Source: Diadophis punctatus similis
Lineage: Eukaryota > Chordata > Lepidosauria > Squamata > Dipsadidae
Assembly: GCA_023053685.1 (NCBI GenBank)
Contig: JALIGW010000001.1
Coordinates: 71,135,740 to 71,199,739, forward strand
Reading direction: 5' to 3'
Length of the DNA stretch: 64,000 nucleotides
The translations under genes were made by a program, and so were the position numbers. Under the pieces are notes generated by a model, which searched no databases, had not been told where the DNA came from, and worked only from the letters and a program-made list of their open reading frames with translations. Positions 11,718-26,100 of this stretch are shown piece by piece (the first letter of the stretch is position 1; each line of letters starts with the position of its first letter).

Positions 11718-14700
11718 CTTTAAATACAAAGAGGGCAGGAAATTTAGATAACAATAATTGAACATAATAAAGGAAGTTAGAAAACTCGCAAATACCAGAA
11801 CAACTTTTACATGATTAGGTATTTATTTTCTGGATAAAACAAAAGTTGAGAAACAATATTTATTATATTATGTTTACATCATACTTTTCCTCAATTCTAC
11901 AATCATAACATTGGTTACATTTTTTTCGAATCATATGTAACAAATAAATGAAGAATGCTCCACCAATCACTCAGATTGCAATACTGCAGTTACACTTAAT
12001 TGTTATTTTTTACGGCAGAATATAATGAGGCAATATAAGATACTATTCTATCTTTAGTTCATGACCACAATATATTAACTCTTTCAATTTTTCTCTAGTT
12101 CCTTCCTGATATTCTAAGTTCAAAATATATTTTAAAGAAATCTAATAAGCAGTTTTGTAAATGAAAAATAAACAGAATTTGACAACTGTCAACTAATACC
12201 AAGACAATCTCAAAATTTCACAGTATAGGCATAAATATAAGTTCCTATAATTTTCTCAAGGAAAATAACTAAAGTGAACAGATGGGCTTTATACTATCCC
12301 TCAAGTTAAATCAAGTCAGGTTATGTCAGTCCAACAATAAGTGAATTACAACATAGAGGGACTATGTTGAAAATAGTATCTCTCTACCTGCCAGATGTTT
12401 GAGTACATAATTTAAGGTAATATTCTATCTGTTACTCTTCACTGCATTCAAAAGTCAAACAGCTTCTTTAGAATTGTTATATTGCAGAGTAAAAAAAAAG
12501 TAATACCCAAACACACATTACTTTTACCTAGATATAATGAAGAACTGTGTATTGTACTTTGAACACTATGTCTGATCATTGACTTCTTAGCTTCAGCCAT
12601 ATTTGGCATTTTTTTTAAATAAATTGTTACTTTAGCTCTTTCTATAATTCATAGACATGTAAACAACTATTGAGGTTAACAACAAAAATAAAAGTTACTT
12701 CTTATACCATCTCTTAGCCTTTTGACAAAGATCATGGGTAAAAACAAATGCTAGTAAATAGCATAAGAAAGCTTTTTACAGCCTTAGCAAGCAGCTCCAA
12801 TGTGGATTTAATATCTCTGGATTTATTATCACTAAAGTTATGTATAAGAATAAAATGAAAAAGTAATTCTTGAAATGCATTATTAACTAGACAATATTAT
12901 CATTTTATATTGTCATTGTGCTAATTACCTCAAATTTGGCAAATCAATATATTCTTTATAAATTATATTTCTTTTAAACCATGATAAATTGGATAATAGT
13001 GTAGAAACATTAAGATGTTGATACAAACAGTATTATAAAAGGAGGACTTCTAGAATAAAAACAAAATTAACTTATTGGTGCGCTATATCAAGTTCGAACT
13101 CTCTCTCTCAATATCTACCTACCTACCTATCGGGATGGATGAATAGATAGACAGAAAAAGATATATCAATGAATTAACAGTAGCAAATTATCTGCTATAT
13201 TTATTACTAAGCAACATTTAGTAACAGGAAGTGTAGGGCAAAGAATGGAATAGAGAATTAAGGAAATTGATTGTAGCTGGTCTAGTCTTTGTTCAAGTAA
13301 GAGTTCTTTAAATATTTTTATTCTATTTTGCTTTCAAATCTGCTTCTAATTAATCTTACTCTTTAATTTTAACCTCCACTAAAATAGTTTATATTAGAAT
13401 GTAAATCAATTAAGCCAAGGTTTTGAAAATGTATAATTTATTTTAAATAAATTAATTAGAAATTACAAATGATCTTGTTTAAAATTTAAAACCACAAACC
13501 TATATCGGTGCATTTTCTCTTTAACTCTTACATGGAATATATACAAAAAATTTAGTCATAAGTACTAGCAAAAGAAGATCTTGGGTTCTGCTCATCTCTT
13601 GACTACATAAGTGCTTAGGAAGATAAAAATATCTTCCACAACCTTTGAAATATGGATTTTGGATAATTGATTTTAAGAAACCAAATAAGATATTTAATCT
13701 TATCAGAATGAAATTATTATTCCAAATGCTCTATCCACATTTACTTACTATTTCATAATTATTAAACAACTTTCAAATCCCTTCTATGACTAATAAGATC
13801 ATATAAGAAAGCACTAGCTGTTAAATGTCTATGGAGATTTTCAGTCATCCAGTCATGGTTATCCCAAAGGTGCTTTTTTCAAGAGGCAACTGTTTTTCTT
13901 TGAAGATGTTTCGCTTCTCATCCAAGAAGCTTCTTCAGCTCTTGCTTCAGCTGAAGAAGCTTCTTGGATGAGAAGCGAAATGTCTTCAAAGAAAAACAAG
14001 AAAGTCCAGTTGCCTCTTCAAAAAAGCATCTTTGGAACACTGGTTGTTAAGTCCAGAAATGTCTAACTTTTAGGAAGAATCTAGACCAGGGCTGTCAAAC
14101 TCCCGGCCCATGGCCCGGATCTGTAGCATGCTGGCCATGCCCAGTTTAGCGAAGGGGGGGGGGGGGGGGAAGTCCTGATACGTCACATGACGCCATCGTG
14201 ATGATGTGAGTTTGACACCCCTGATCTAGACCAATTATCTTGAATGAGACAATTTATGATTGCTTGTGATGGTTTTCTGGACCAGAGGATTAAAACAACC
14301 ATAGTGTATTTTCTTGAACAAGTAGTATCCTGCCAGTAACAAGAACTCAAGATAGTGATTGCAACATAATGGCATATCAGAGTGCAGAGAAGAGAGTGCA
14401 GAGAAGAGCAATGAAGGTGATAAGGGGTCTTGTGGCTACATCATATAATAAAACAGTTATAGGAACTGGGTATGTTTAATCTTTGTTGGGCAACTGTTCA
14501 CAGTTACAATCGTGATGAAAAAGAAACTTTACAACCAAAAGTTTCAAATGTATGATCTTTTCAGGTCTGTAAAGCTGAAATAAGCACAGCTGCAGTTTCA
14601 CACATCAGCTGCTTTGCTTAATGACCAAGTTATCAGTCCCAATTATGATCACTAAATGAGGACCTTTACATATAAAAATAGCTAAGCGAATCAGGTATCA

Positions 14701-17084
14701 TTAGTATGCAGATAACATGAACTTATACAGGCCCACCGAGCTTGGGATCAGAATAGGACTGGATCAAAGCCAAATCATGGAATTGAATTTAGTTAAGATG
14801 ATGTATCTACATTTGTCAATGCATAAAGAATGAACTAATGTACCAATTTACATTTTTAGAACTCTCCTTCATTTTTGGTAATGGAAAATCTTTTGGCAAT
14901 TTCAGGTGTTACAGACAGAATCTCAGTTAGCAAAGCCAACTAACCTCAATCACTTTGACTCTTAATCTCCAGGATTAAATTACTATAATATGTAGACTTT
15001 GCAGAAAAATTGAAAATTGAAAATAGCAAAAGGTACAGATGTAAAAATGCTAAATGTATATTGCTCAGGTAAAATAATTTCTGAACTATGGGTCTATTTC
15101 AAAATATTAATGCTAAAACTTAAAACCCTTTATGAGTTGGGAATAGAGAACCCCCATATTCAGATGTCATTATCCACTTGCTAAAATGATCTGTACACAA
15201 TGACAATGACTGAATTAGACAGTAACTCTCTTCAGTTCTTTTAATTAATTAATTCAAATCACTCTGGAGAAAACTTTTCCAGCTACCTGAAAATTGTCAT
15301 ATTCTTTTTTATTATACAAGAAACTTAAGATTCCATAATAAAAGGCTTGGAAACATTCACCTCTAAAATATCTTGATAAACTATACATATGGAGCATATA
15401 TCCAAGAAAATGGTAAAAACAAATCTAATCTAATGTTTGAAGTGCACTGTATATATCAAATACACAGGGCTGAATCTGATGACTTCAGGCTAGTGAGAAC
15501 CACAATTTAGACATCATACAACTGCTTTACAAGAACATCAAGAGAACAGTCAAGTATCTGTTAATTTGGAAAGGCTGGAAGAAAAAGCTGGGGAGTCTGG
15601 GTTCCTTATAGGTTCACACTGACTGCAAACCCCCATAGGAAAAAAAGAAAGTAAGTTGAACTTTCCTACATGATCCAGGAGGTACTATCTTGGAGCTGAT
15701 GAATGTTTTAAATGAGGAGAAAGGGAAAGGAATTTCTTTTGTCGTACTTTATTGGACTAAGCCAGGTATCTAGACCTTAATTTTTTCAGCAAGGCCTATC
15801 TTGGAACTGCTTATAATTCACGGTTCAGATACCGTATTTTTCGGAGTATAAGACGCACCTTTTTCCTCCCTAAAAGTGGCTGAAAATTTGGGTGCGTCTT
15901 CGAATGTAGCTTTTTTTTCCAACCCTAACTAGGTGCTAACAGATCTTCCCAGCTCTTACCTTGCAGGCTTTTTCATTGTTACTCTCTCCAAAGAATGTTT
16001 TTCCAGCCCTAAGTCTTTGCAGAATTTTTTTTCATTGCTCTACTTGCTCCGAATAAGTTTTTTTCTAGCCCTAACCAGGTGCTAACTATCTTCCCAGCTC
16101 TTACCAGCTTGCAGGCTCTTCATTGTTACTCTCTCAGAAGAAGGTTTTTTTTAAGTCCTAACCAGGGGATAAAATAATGTGCTGAAGCTGCTCCGAATAA
16201 GTTTTTTTCTAGCCCTAACCAGATGCTAACGATCTTCCCAGCTCTTGCCAGCTTGCAGGCTCTTTCATTGTTACTCTCTCAGAAGGTTTTTTTAAGTCCT
16301 AACCAGGGGATAAAATAATGTGCTGAAGCTGACCAGACTAAGGACGCTAGCCAGATGAATACCTGGTAGGCAGATTGTTTTCCCCTATTTTCCTCCCCAA
16401 AAACTAAGGTGCGTCTTATACTCCGATGCGTGTTATACTCCGAAAAATATGGTATATAAAACCTATTCAGGCTAAACCCAAGAAATTCTTTAAAATTATA
16501 CTAGCTGAGGATTTAGAAATGATTATTGTTACATGCAAACAATAGAAATAATTAAAAACAGAGAAGGTCTGGGCTGTAGAGGTCTGAATTGTTTTACATG
16601 GAGTTACTGAGTACTTTATCCAAAGCAGGTTGGTCCTATTGCGGGGCAGACACTTCAAGCTGCAAATACAAAGGGGCAAGGAGCTGAAACAAGGTTGCTG
16701 TTGCTGTATCAGCTTTATGTAACTTAAAGAGCAAACTCTTCTTACATGTAATGAGGGGTACTGTTCCATTTCTGTTTTGAAATTAAAAATGCAACTTTGT
16801 TGCAGGGAGAAAATGGTTTTACCATTCTTGCAAGGATCTTCGAATAATTTAGGACCTCCACAGGCAACTGAGCAGTGATATAGATCGATCTTAATTGAAT
16901 AATGAAATGAAAATTAAGCATGAGAGATTTCAAAAGCATCCCAGATCAATGCACTGAGGGTAGCTGACGCCATTCCACATCTCCCTAGCGTATTTCCAAA
17001 GTCCAAAACTATAGAATGTGTTTGGTTCCATTTTATCCATCCTTCTCAGAACGGAAGTTTATACACTTTACAATAAAAGAGAAA

Positions 17085-17164
<80 letters not shown>

Positions 17165-20100
17165 GAAGAAAGAAAGAAAGAAAGAAAGAGAGGGAGGGAG
17201 GGAGGGAGGGAGGGAGGGAGGGAGGGAGGGAGGGAGGAAGGAAGGAAGGAAGGAAGGAAGGAAGGAAGGAAGGAAGGAAGGAAGGAAGGAAGGAAGGAAG
17301 GAAATTGTATAGCCACTGTAAATAAAGGCAAAAATATGTTTTGGCAACACTCTAGCATTTTATTCATGTTTTAGATGAAATACTAGAGGTCCTTTCTTTT
17401 GTTGTAAATATGTCTTTCCATGGACTTCCATTACTTTTGCCCAGATCACCAATTATTAATATAATGCATTCCGAATTGAGTTTACTTTAGAGAGGCTTTG
17501 AAAATTCTAATTGGTACAGAATGTGACAGCAAGGTTTTTAAAGATAACTATGAACATTCTATAATTCATTATTATATTACATTATTATAATAATGTCCAT
17601 TATTATATGGACATTCTATAATTCATTATAGAGCCGAGGTGGCATAGTGGTTAAAGTGCAGCACTGCAGTTCAGCAGTTCAGCTGTTCAAATCTCACCGG
17701 CTCAAGGTTGACTCAGCCTTCCATCCTTCTGAGGTCGGTAAAATGAGGACCCAGATTGTTGGGGGCAATATGCTGAACTCTGTAAACCGCTTAGAGAGGG
17801 CTGTAAAGCACTATGAAGCGGTATATAAGTCTAAGTGCTATTGCTATTGCTATAAATTTCTCCTAATTATGCATTTTTTCAATTATTTTTTCACCAAACA
17901 TTGGAAAAAATGGATATGCATTTAAAAAGATGAATGTTCATGCCCACTTCAAGCAAGGAATGAAGAAATGCAACAGAACAAACCTTACTTTAAAAAGTAT
18001 AACGAACTTTTGGAGTTGAGACAAATTCAGCCATTTTTACTAGAAAATTATTTATGCCACACCTAAACCATATTTTACCAAATGCTGTTTTAACGGACAA
18101 TGGACAGGATCCTTTTCCATATCAACAGAGACCTGTTTTTCCTCTCCTCATACTGCCTAGGCATTTAGAAAAATCATTAGAATATCCAATAAATATGAAG
18201 AGCATTAATTAGTATTTCCATTTAATCTTCGCTTTCTTTATTTCTTATTTTGGACATCTAACACATCTGACACAGTAATATCAGTGCATGACATGCACAG
18301 CCTTCAACATTCAATTGTGATACCTATATACCTGTGTGCACTATGCAGCACTCTGTACAATGTGAACATATCATGTCCTATATATTTATTATCATTACCA
18401 TTTGCTGATAATACCATGGCCTGGAAAAGAAATTCTTCAATTGTTAACTTGTAACTGTTTTTTAACCTTTCACCCAAAAATTATTCATTATGTTTGCATG
18501 CCATTCAAATGTGTTGCCCATATTTCTAAAACTAGTCACTTTATCTTAATAAAGAAGGTTAAACTGTTTTATTTGTGTCCCACTAGGCCTTGTGGAGATT
18601 CTGACAAACTTCTGAAGTACTGTAAAGGTTTGAAGTGACTGCTCTCTTAGATTGTACCTTAGTTCTGCTTGATGCATTCAATTTTAACGAACCCCCTCTT
18701 GCAATCCATTTCAGCCCCACCACAAAGCTTTGGGGAAAATCTTTTAGAAGACTATGGGAAATCTTTTAGAAGACTATGCTATGCAGTAAGCTGCAATAAG
18801 CAGCAAAATGCATGGATATTGTATGCTCTCGTTTGTGTGATTTGAAAGTGCTTGCTACTGGACACAGCTGAACAGTAAGGATCCAAAAACACTGTTGGAG
18901 AGAAAAGAAAAGGTCCTGCTTTGTAGTTTAATTTCATTTCATAAATACTACAAAAGGTGTAAAAGAACAACGGCTGTTTTAAATGGTAATAATATGATTA
19001 TTTTAAAAATAAAGTAATTCAAACAATTAAATATGCCATTCTCTTTTTGTTAAACCATATTTCCTTTTTGAGTAAATATCTCCGAGTTTCTTTTATGTAC
19101 AGACATTATGCTTAATACAGGGTTCCATAGGTTTCACTACAATATAGTTCCACTTTTTCATGTATAACTAGTTTATCCCAATATTAATAACTTCCTTTGT
19201 ATGAGACAGCAAACAAGAAAGTCTTGAAAATATCTGATATTAATCAGCAAATAATTGACTAGTTTAGAATTGTTATTAGTTTTTACTAACTTTAGAATAC
19301 AAACATAAAATTTACTTAATGCTTTTAGAATGCAAAATGTTCAGGAATCAGTTGGATATACTGTGAATTTTTTAGATACAACAAATGACTACGTGAATAT
19401 CACAGAATAGACACATACACATAGACAATGTCTGTTCATGCATGCATGAAAAAGTATGTTAAGATTGGAGGGGGAAAATCTCTTATCATAAAATATTGTA
19501 CTAGTACTAAAATAGAATAAATGGATTTCTTCTCATAAGAACCCCCTCAAAATACTTATTAGGAAGAAAAAACTCATTTTTCTACAAATTACTTGATAGA
19601 GTATTCTCTCTTACCTGATCTTTAATTTCAAGTTCCCTTATTGTTTTTGTTCTATACTCCCTGTGCTCCTTTTCGGCTTCATCCTTCTTCATTTTGGTCT
19701 GATTCAATTCGTAATGTATTTCTCCACACACCTGTTAGATCAAATAGATAACATCCTGCAGTTTCAGGCCTCCACAAAGTAATATTTGTTTAGAGGAGAA
19801 CTTTTGATGCCCTCTAGTGACTATATTTATTATGTCATCATTTGCACTGAATTCTGTAAAAAAATTATATGGTACTCCTATTTTTTAAAATGATGCTTTA
19901 GAGGGATGCTTTACAAGCAGCCCCAAAGTTCCTTGTCTCTCTCTCTCTCCCTTTCCCTCTCCCTCCCTCCCTCCCTCTCTCTCTCTCTCTCTCTTTAATG
20001 GCCATATAGCCACCAATTGCATTCACCGTTGCTGTTTAAGCCAAAATATATCCATCATCAATCAATTCCAGAAACATAGATATTATACAACAAGCATAAT

Positions 20101-23100
20101 CCATATGCAATGAGATTTACTTAATTATTCAGAGTTACTTTTAGGAGTAATAGAGGGAAAGAGGGGAGAACATATTCCTATCTATGAGGCAACAGGATGA
20201 CATCCCATCACCACGTTAAAGGAATTTTATTGTAATATTACTGGAAAAATGATTACTATTTCATGTTTTATCCCAATACAATTGCAATTCCTTCGCCCCA
20301 CTCCCATCCTCAGCCCAACAAGAAAATATTTTCTTCAAAGCATTTTCTAGGAAAAGAAAGGGTGATGGAATGGGGCACTTTTTGAAAACAAGGAGAAATC
20401 AAATATTTCATACTTCATCAAGATACAGAGACTAGAATTGTCATTTTTTATTTCTGAAAACTTGTGTACTTGCACCATATAACTCTGAACTGAGCAACTT
20501 CTCTTTCTTGGGGGACCTTCCTTTTTCAAAAAAGGTATCTAAGATTTGCAGGACTGTATGGAAGTGATACGGTGACATTATCACTGATCGATAGGGCTGA
20601 AATGTTACACCCTTGATTAATTAGGCGGCTTTAGGTGATGTACACAAGACTGTTTGTCATTTACTTAACCTGTTTAATTCAACAAAAAGGGCAAAAAACA
20701 TATCACTGAAAATCACTATTTTGCTGCCAAATTTAGAAAAAATAATCTCAGCGGCTCTGGTGACTAGATAGATGAATTGTGATTGAATCATATAGGATCG
20801 ATGCAAATTGGCTATTTTTAGCTTAAATTAGGGTTTATATTTTAAGGAAAGTGCAAATCTTTTACCCAGACTAGTGTTTCTCAACTTTGGCAAGTTTAAG
20901 ATAAGTGGACTTCAAGTCCCAGAATTCCCCATGGTAGTCAGCATAGTCGACTGGGGAATTCTAGGAATTGAAGTGCACACATTTTAAATTTGCCAAGACA
21001 GAGAAACACTGATCCAGACAATAAATGATCCCACTTAAAAAAAAATCTCAGTCATCAGACTTCAAAGTGTTTGAAGTAATGCTGACCTTAGATTTATTCT
21101 TTGCTGGAATCTTCTCTTTGCTATTTTAATCATTAGCACCCCTCATAGTCTATGAAATAGACTAACCCAGAGCCTCCAGTTTCAGCAATGTTTCTCCATC
21201 GCAGTAAAATAAATACTGAATAATAAGAGTTAATTTTAAAAATATTAATAGAAAAGCCAATCAGTAAGAAACACTTTTTCCTCACAAAATTAGCTCCTTT
21301 CATTATCAGGAAGTAGGAAGCTGTAATTAGAATGTAATAGAATAGGAAGGCTACTCTTTAAAGGCCAAAATTTAAGGAGTAAAGTTTATCTCTAGTAAGA
21401 ACTATAAATCAAGAGAAAAAGTAGACATGCATGTTAATAATTATAATAATTAATCTTTAATTGCACACAATGAAAATGATCCTATATTTTTAGCCTCCAA
21501 GTAAAAGAAACCTAAAGAAATTTGTTGAAATATAACTTTTACACTTGTTAATGCTAAGGCAAATACAGGGATACAATAAACTAAAAAATATACATTGCAA
21601 TGTATATTTCATTCTATATCAACATTCTGCTTTGCTGTCAATCCAGATTGTAACAATATACCATAACCAACATTCAGATGAAGGATCTATCAGGACAGAC
21701 TCTGACATCGGCTGTAAACTGATACCGACTTTGTTTCAGCAACCATTTTCTTGAAATTGAAAGCTTTTGAAGCTGGATTCTTATTCAGTTACAGACCACA
21801 TAAAATATTGTAATGCTACTGTATAGACAATAAGTTTAGATTTCTAGGTTTTATTTGTCACTTATTTGCAAAGCCATTTATTGACTGAACTTACTGTAAA
21901 TCCTCTGCTGCTTCTCCTTTGTGCTTGGAAAAGCTCAACTGCTCTCGCTGCATCAGTTATTTATTTAGATATCAAATTTATTTGCCGCAGTTCAAATGAC
22001 TCTAAGCTGTTAATTAAAGTTAATTTATACAGTCAAAATGGGAGCTAGTGAAAACTGCCTCTTCTGTATTTTCAAAAACTATTCTACCTTATTGATCTCC
22101 ATTTCACGAGAAGTATGGTGGTTCTGAGCGTCTTCCAGCTGATTGGTTAGGGAGATCTTTTCCCTTGTAATCCTGTCAATCTGAGACTCCAGGCCAGCAA
22201 CATTCTGAGATAAAGACATTACCTGAAATAAAAGATAAAGACATTACCTGAAGTAAAATGTTCAGGCAAAAGATTATGCAGATATTTCCACTGGTGGGGA
22301 AAGATTGACTTCGCTCCTAAAAGTAGGCAAACAAGGTTTCTTTCTTTGCAATTTGTATATTCCTTCCATCAAATGCCTATCGGAGGTCTAAACTGATGAT
22401 AATGCAATCCTTTATTTAGCTATTATTAGGTCAATTGCTCTGCCTGAGAAAAATTCTGATAAATTCGTTAAAAATGAAATGGGAAATCATTATTTTATTG
22501 GGATTGTCATAATTTTACCTGTTGTATAAATAACAAAATGAATATCAAAACTTTTAGTGGCCCAATATGAGAATATTTAATGTAGAAACTATTATCTGTA
22601 CTGTTAATGAAGGTAAATAAATGTTATAATAATAATTACAAATCAAAACATGTTTTAACAACTTGAAATCAAATACTGGAACTACATTTAAAATAATGAG
22701 GTTTTCAAAATGGCAAATACTTTGCAACTCTGTTACCTAGGGAAATTTTTCATTAAAAATACAATAAATTAACTATAAATCAAAATTTTTAAAATGTTTA
22801 TAATCACAATACGCTTACAAGTACAAGTATGTGCTATTTTTAAATTGCTTAGTACATAAGATTTTTAGCTGCAAATGTAAAAAAAACACTTCTTCCCTAT
22901 CATGGGTTAACAGTAGATTAGTTTTTTTTATTTAGCTATGTAATTATTTGTAATTTAGAGCTAATTAATTGAGACCAACGCTTGAATTCAATTTATAAAT
23001 GGTTCATGGGATTGCATGGTCCTTGCACATCTGACTAAAAGGCTAAGAGCTAGTAGAAGCAAATCTTTTGCAGCGTCAGTCATGGTAAAAGAGTATTTAG

Positions 23101-26100
23101 GGGTTATGTTTAGTATTGGTATATTAGGGTCCTGATGCCTGAATTAGTATGTTAGTATATTACTAATATTAATAATAATCATCATATTAATAAAATGCTT
23201 ATTAAGGTTTAACCCTCTTGATTTTACTATGAACCTCTTATAGTAGAGCTCTGTTGTGTTGGCTTCTTGTTGACATGTCTTTTGGTGCCATATGCTTGCC
23301 TGATAACAGCCAGACAACCTCAGCTCAAGATGTTGTTCCATGTTGCTTAAGACATGACATTTCAGTTGGGAAAAGTTAGTGCATAAAAGCCATAGTGGCG
23401 CAATGGTTATAATGCAATACTGCAGGCTACTTCTGGTGACCAGCAGTTCGAGTTTCACCAGCTCAAGGTTGACTCAGCCTTCCCTCCTCCCGAGGTCAGT
23501 AAAATGAGGACCCAGATTGTTGGGGGCAATATGCTGACTCTGTAAACTGCTTAGAAAGGTCTGTAAAGCACTGTGAAGCGGTATATAAGTCTACGTGATA
23601 TTGCTATTATCAAAACAAAGGCTTGATTATTATTATTTGTATTCTCTGTACATAACAAAGGAAATATAACTTTCTTTCTCTGTTGAACAAACCAAACAGA
23701 TAAATATGTAGGCCAAAATTTTGCTAACAACCATTGCCCTCCAAGCATACAAACACTGGAAATGTTCAGAATGATCAATCTAGAATCTTGCTGGGGGGGA
23801 TGATAAAATGTTGCCACCCTCTAACAAAAGTTAAATTTTGTCATCTTTCTTTTCTTAGCCAGACTTTTGTTTATTTGCTACCTTTCTCAAATCTCAACAC
23901 TTTGATTTAGTTTAAGAAACTGACTCAAGTTATCTGATTACATGTAATTTGTTTATATGGTAGTTCTTTTTATTTTTAGAGAGTGAACATTTTATGTATT
24001 TGCTTTATGGATAAGCTACGATCCATAGAGATAGTCTTCCATGATCCTACCTAATACCATTTCGAATTTATCCTGGTACCTTTATCTTAACTTGCCACAT
24101 CTTTCTCTGACTCACTTGTTTCATAGATAAAAATTATTACATTTTATATTAAGTATCTTTATCCACCAACAATTATTACAACCACTCAGCCTAATGACAC
24201 ACTTTGTTATTATAATTTTGCATCCAATCTATTTTTCTCTCTGGATTTCTGTATACAAACACATTATCCCTAAGAGTTTTCAACACCAAGACTTTATTGC
24301 GGGTCAAATTAGCAAATGACCACCAGTGAGACAGTTATAAATAATAATTTATAACCAAGATTTGATCAACTGTTTGATCTTCATGCTCTTTTACATTGGC
24401 TAAGCCTTCACTTAGTTACTCTATGATCACTGCCAAACTCATCTTCTAAAACTCCGGTCTTGGCTGGTTCAAAGAGAAGTAATTTGGACAATATTGATGA
24501 ACTCAAAGCATTTTGCTTCACATAAATTTTGGCATTAAAACTAGAATTCTAAAAAGTAGTCTGTATGCAACAACTCTCAATTGCCAGGAGACAGGAAGTC
24601 ATCATATTAGTGCTCTAATTGTAATAAACTCCTTGAACATTTCTTCTATTTTCTATATTTTCACTACACTTAAACTTTTCTTGCTCTGATATAGTCATTA
24701 GTGTTCCACCAATACTCCTCCCCATAGTTAGTAAATATTATTTACTGTCTATTGTTATAGGCTTTTGAAGGTAGAGACAAATTTTAGATCTTTTTTTAAA
24801 TTGCTTTTATTTGAGGGTTACAGGATCTGGTAGATAATGAGGGTGGGATTTTCAGCATTTTTCCAACTTTTGGTCCTATTGTTAAATTTCATGTATACAA
24901 TAAGCCAATGCCACTGAATTTCAGTCAAAGAAATCTGAGAAGACCCAAAGGTGCTTTTTCAAGAGGCAACTGGATTTTCTCTCCAAGTGGTCTCAACAAC
25001 TCTCTAAAAGAATGCAAATAACCAGTTGTCTGCAAGGAGTATAAATCCTTCCATTCCCCACCATCCAGTCAGAGCTGAAGAAGCTTCTTGGATGAGAAGC
25101 AAAATGTCTTAAAAAAAAACAAGAAAGTCCAGTTGCCTCTTGAAAAAGCACCTTTGGAACAACTATGACCTGGATGACTGAGAATCTCCATAGACAAATC
25201 TGAGAAGAGTTCTGAAGTCACAATTTAAGTTATTTTCTTGCCTATTCAATTATTAAATTTCTAGGCTTATTCCAATTTCAATTCCAATTCTAAAATGACT
25301 CTTGGCCGCTCACCATGGATTAACAAATTAGCAGAATGACCAAGCCAATTCTTCTACCATAAAGCAAATGGGGAAAAAAACTATTTTACATGAGTTTAAA
25401 GACACAGTACATCTATTTCATTCTTTCCCATTGTTTATAAGTTTACTTGTCTCTTTTGCTATCTGTTCCCTATCATATTTTAAAATGCAAACATGAAAAA
25501 TAATATCCAAATTAATGAGTAAGAATTACATATTCCTCAAATAATAAAACAATAGCAGTTGGTAACTGTATATTCCATGCTTCATTTAAAACTTCCTTAA
25601 ACCATTTCATAGTAATGAATTTGTATACAGGAAATGTAGATACATATAAGAATATTTTGGCGCTAAGTGAAACTATTTAAACATATAATCAAATAGCTCA
25701 AGTGTTTAGAACAGGTTTTTTTCTACTTTTTAATTTTTTTAGAGTTGCATAAGTACGCATTATTTCCAACAAGAATTCATAAATGTAATACCTACTAAAA
25801 ACAACAACCAGATACCAAAATTGCTTATTGTCCAAAGTAATTAAAAGATAAGAAAATACCAGTGATGACAGGTTTTCTTTTTCTTTCTTCATTTCTTCAC
25901 GAACTGCTTCTCGCTCTCCAGCTCTCTTATCCAGCTGAAGCGCTAATTCTTTTTCAAGGCGATCTTTCTGTCTCTCCATTTCATTTTTAAGCTGTTCACA
26001 TTGAATTAAAGCCTGTGGAGATGATGACCACTCTAATATTTGTAGAACCAAATTATATAGATTTGTAGAACCAAATTATATTTAAAGGCAAAAATTAAAT

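Larger units (their letters stand above)
11718..19614 (-). other. SDCCAG8: SDCCAG8 intron 12
   Basis: A 7.9-kb intron. 11718-13800 is AT-rich with no recognised element, apart from short CT and CTAC runs near 13100-13130. Then come a foldback repeat, a hAT MITE, a LINE relic (14375-14490), a TA-target element, a purine microsatellite and a SINE. 17860-19614 shows nothing recognised. Confidence 0.7.
19732..22087 (-). other. SDCCAG8: SDCCAG8 intron 11
   Basis: 2.4 kb, AT-rich. It contains a CT-rich tract at 19937-19996 (ctctct and ccctccct runs) and one palindromic hAT MITE (20872-21011). Nothing else was recognised. Confidence 0.7.
22223..25859 (-). other. SDCCAG8: SDCCAG8 intron 10
   Basis: 3.6 kb. 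It holds a SINE (23386-23610) and the second copy of the aagaggcaactgg repeat (24945-25195). The rest is AT-rich with no recognised content. Confidence 0.7.

Noticed and set aside
17016..17374. Open frames of about 100-118 codons on both strands
   Set aside because: They translate the purine microsatellite ([16 protein letters not shown]) and are not genes.
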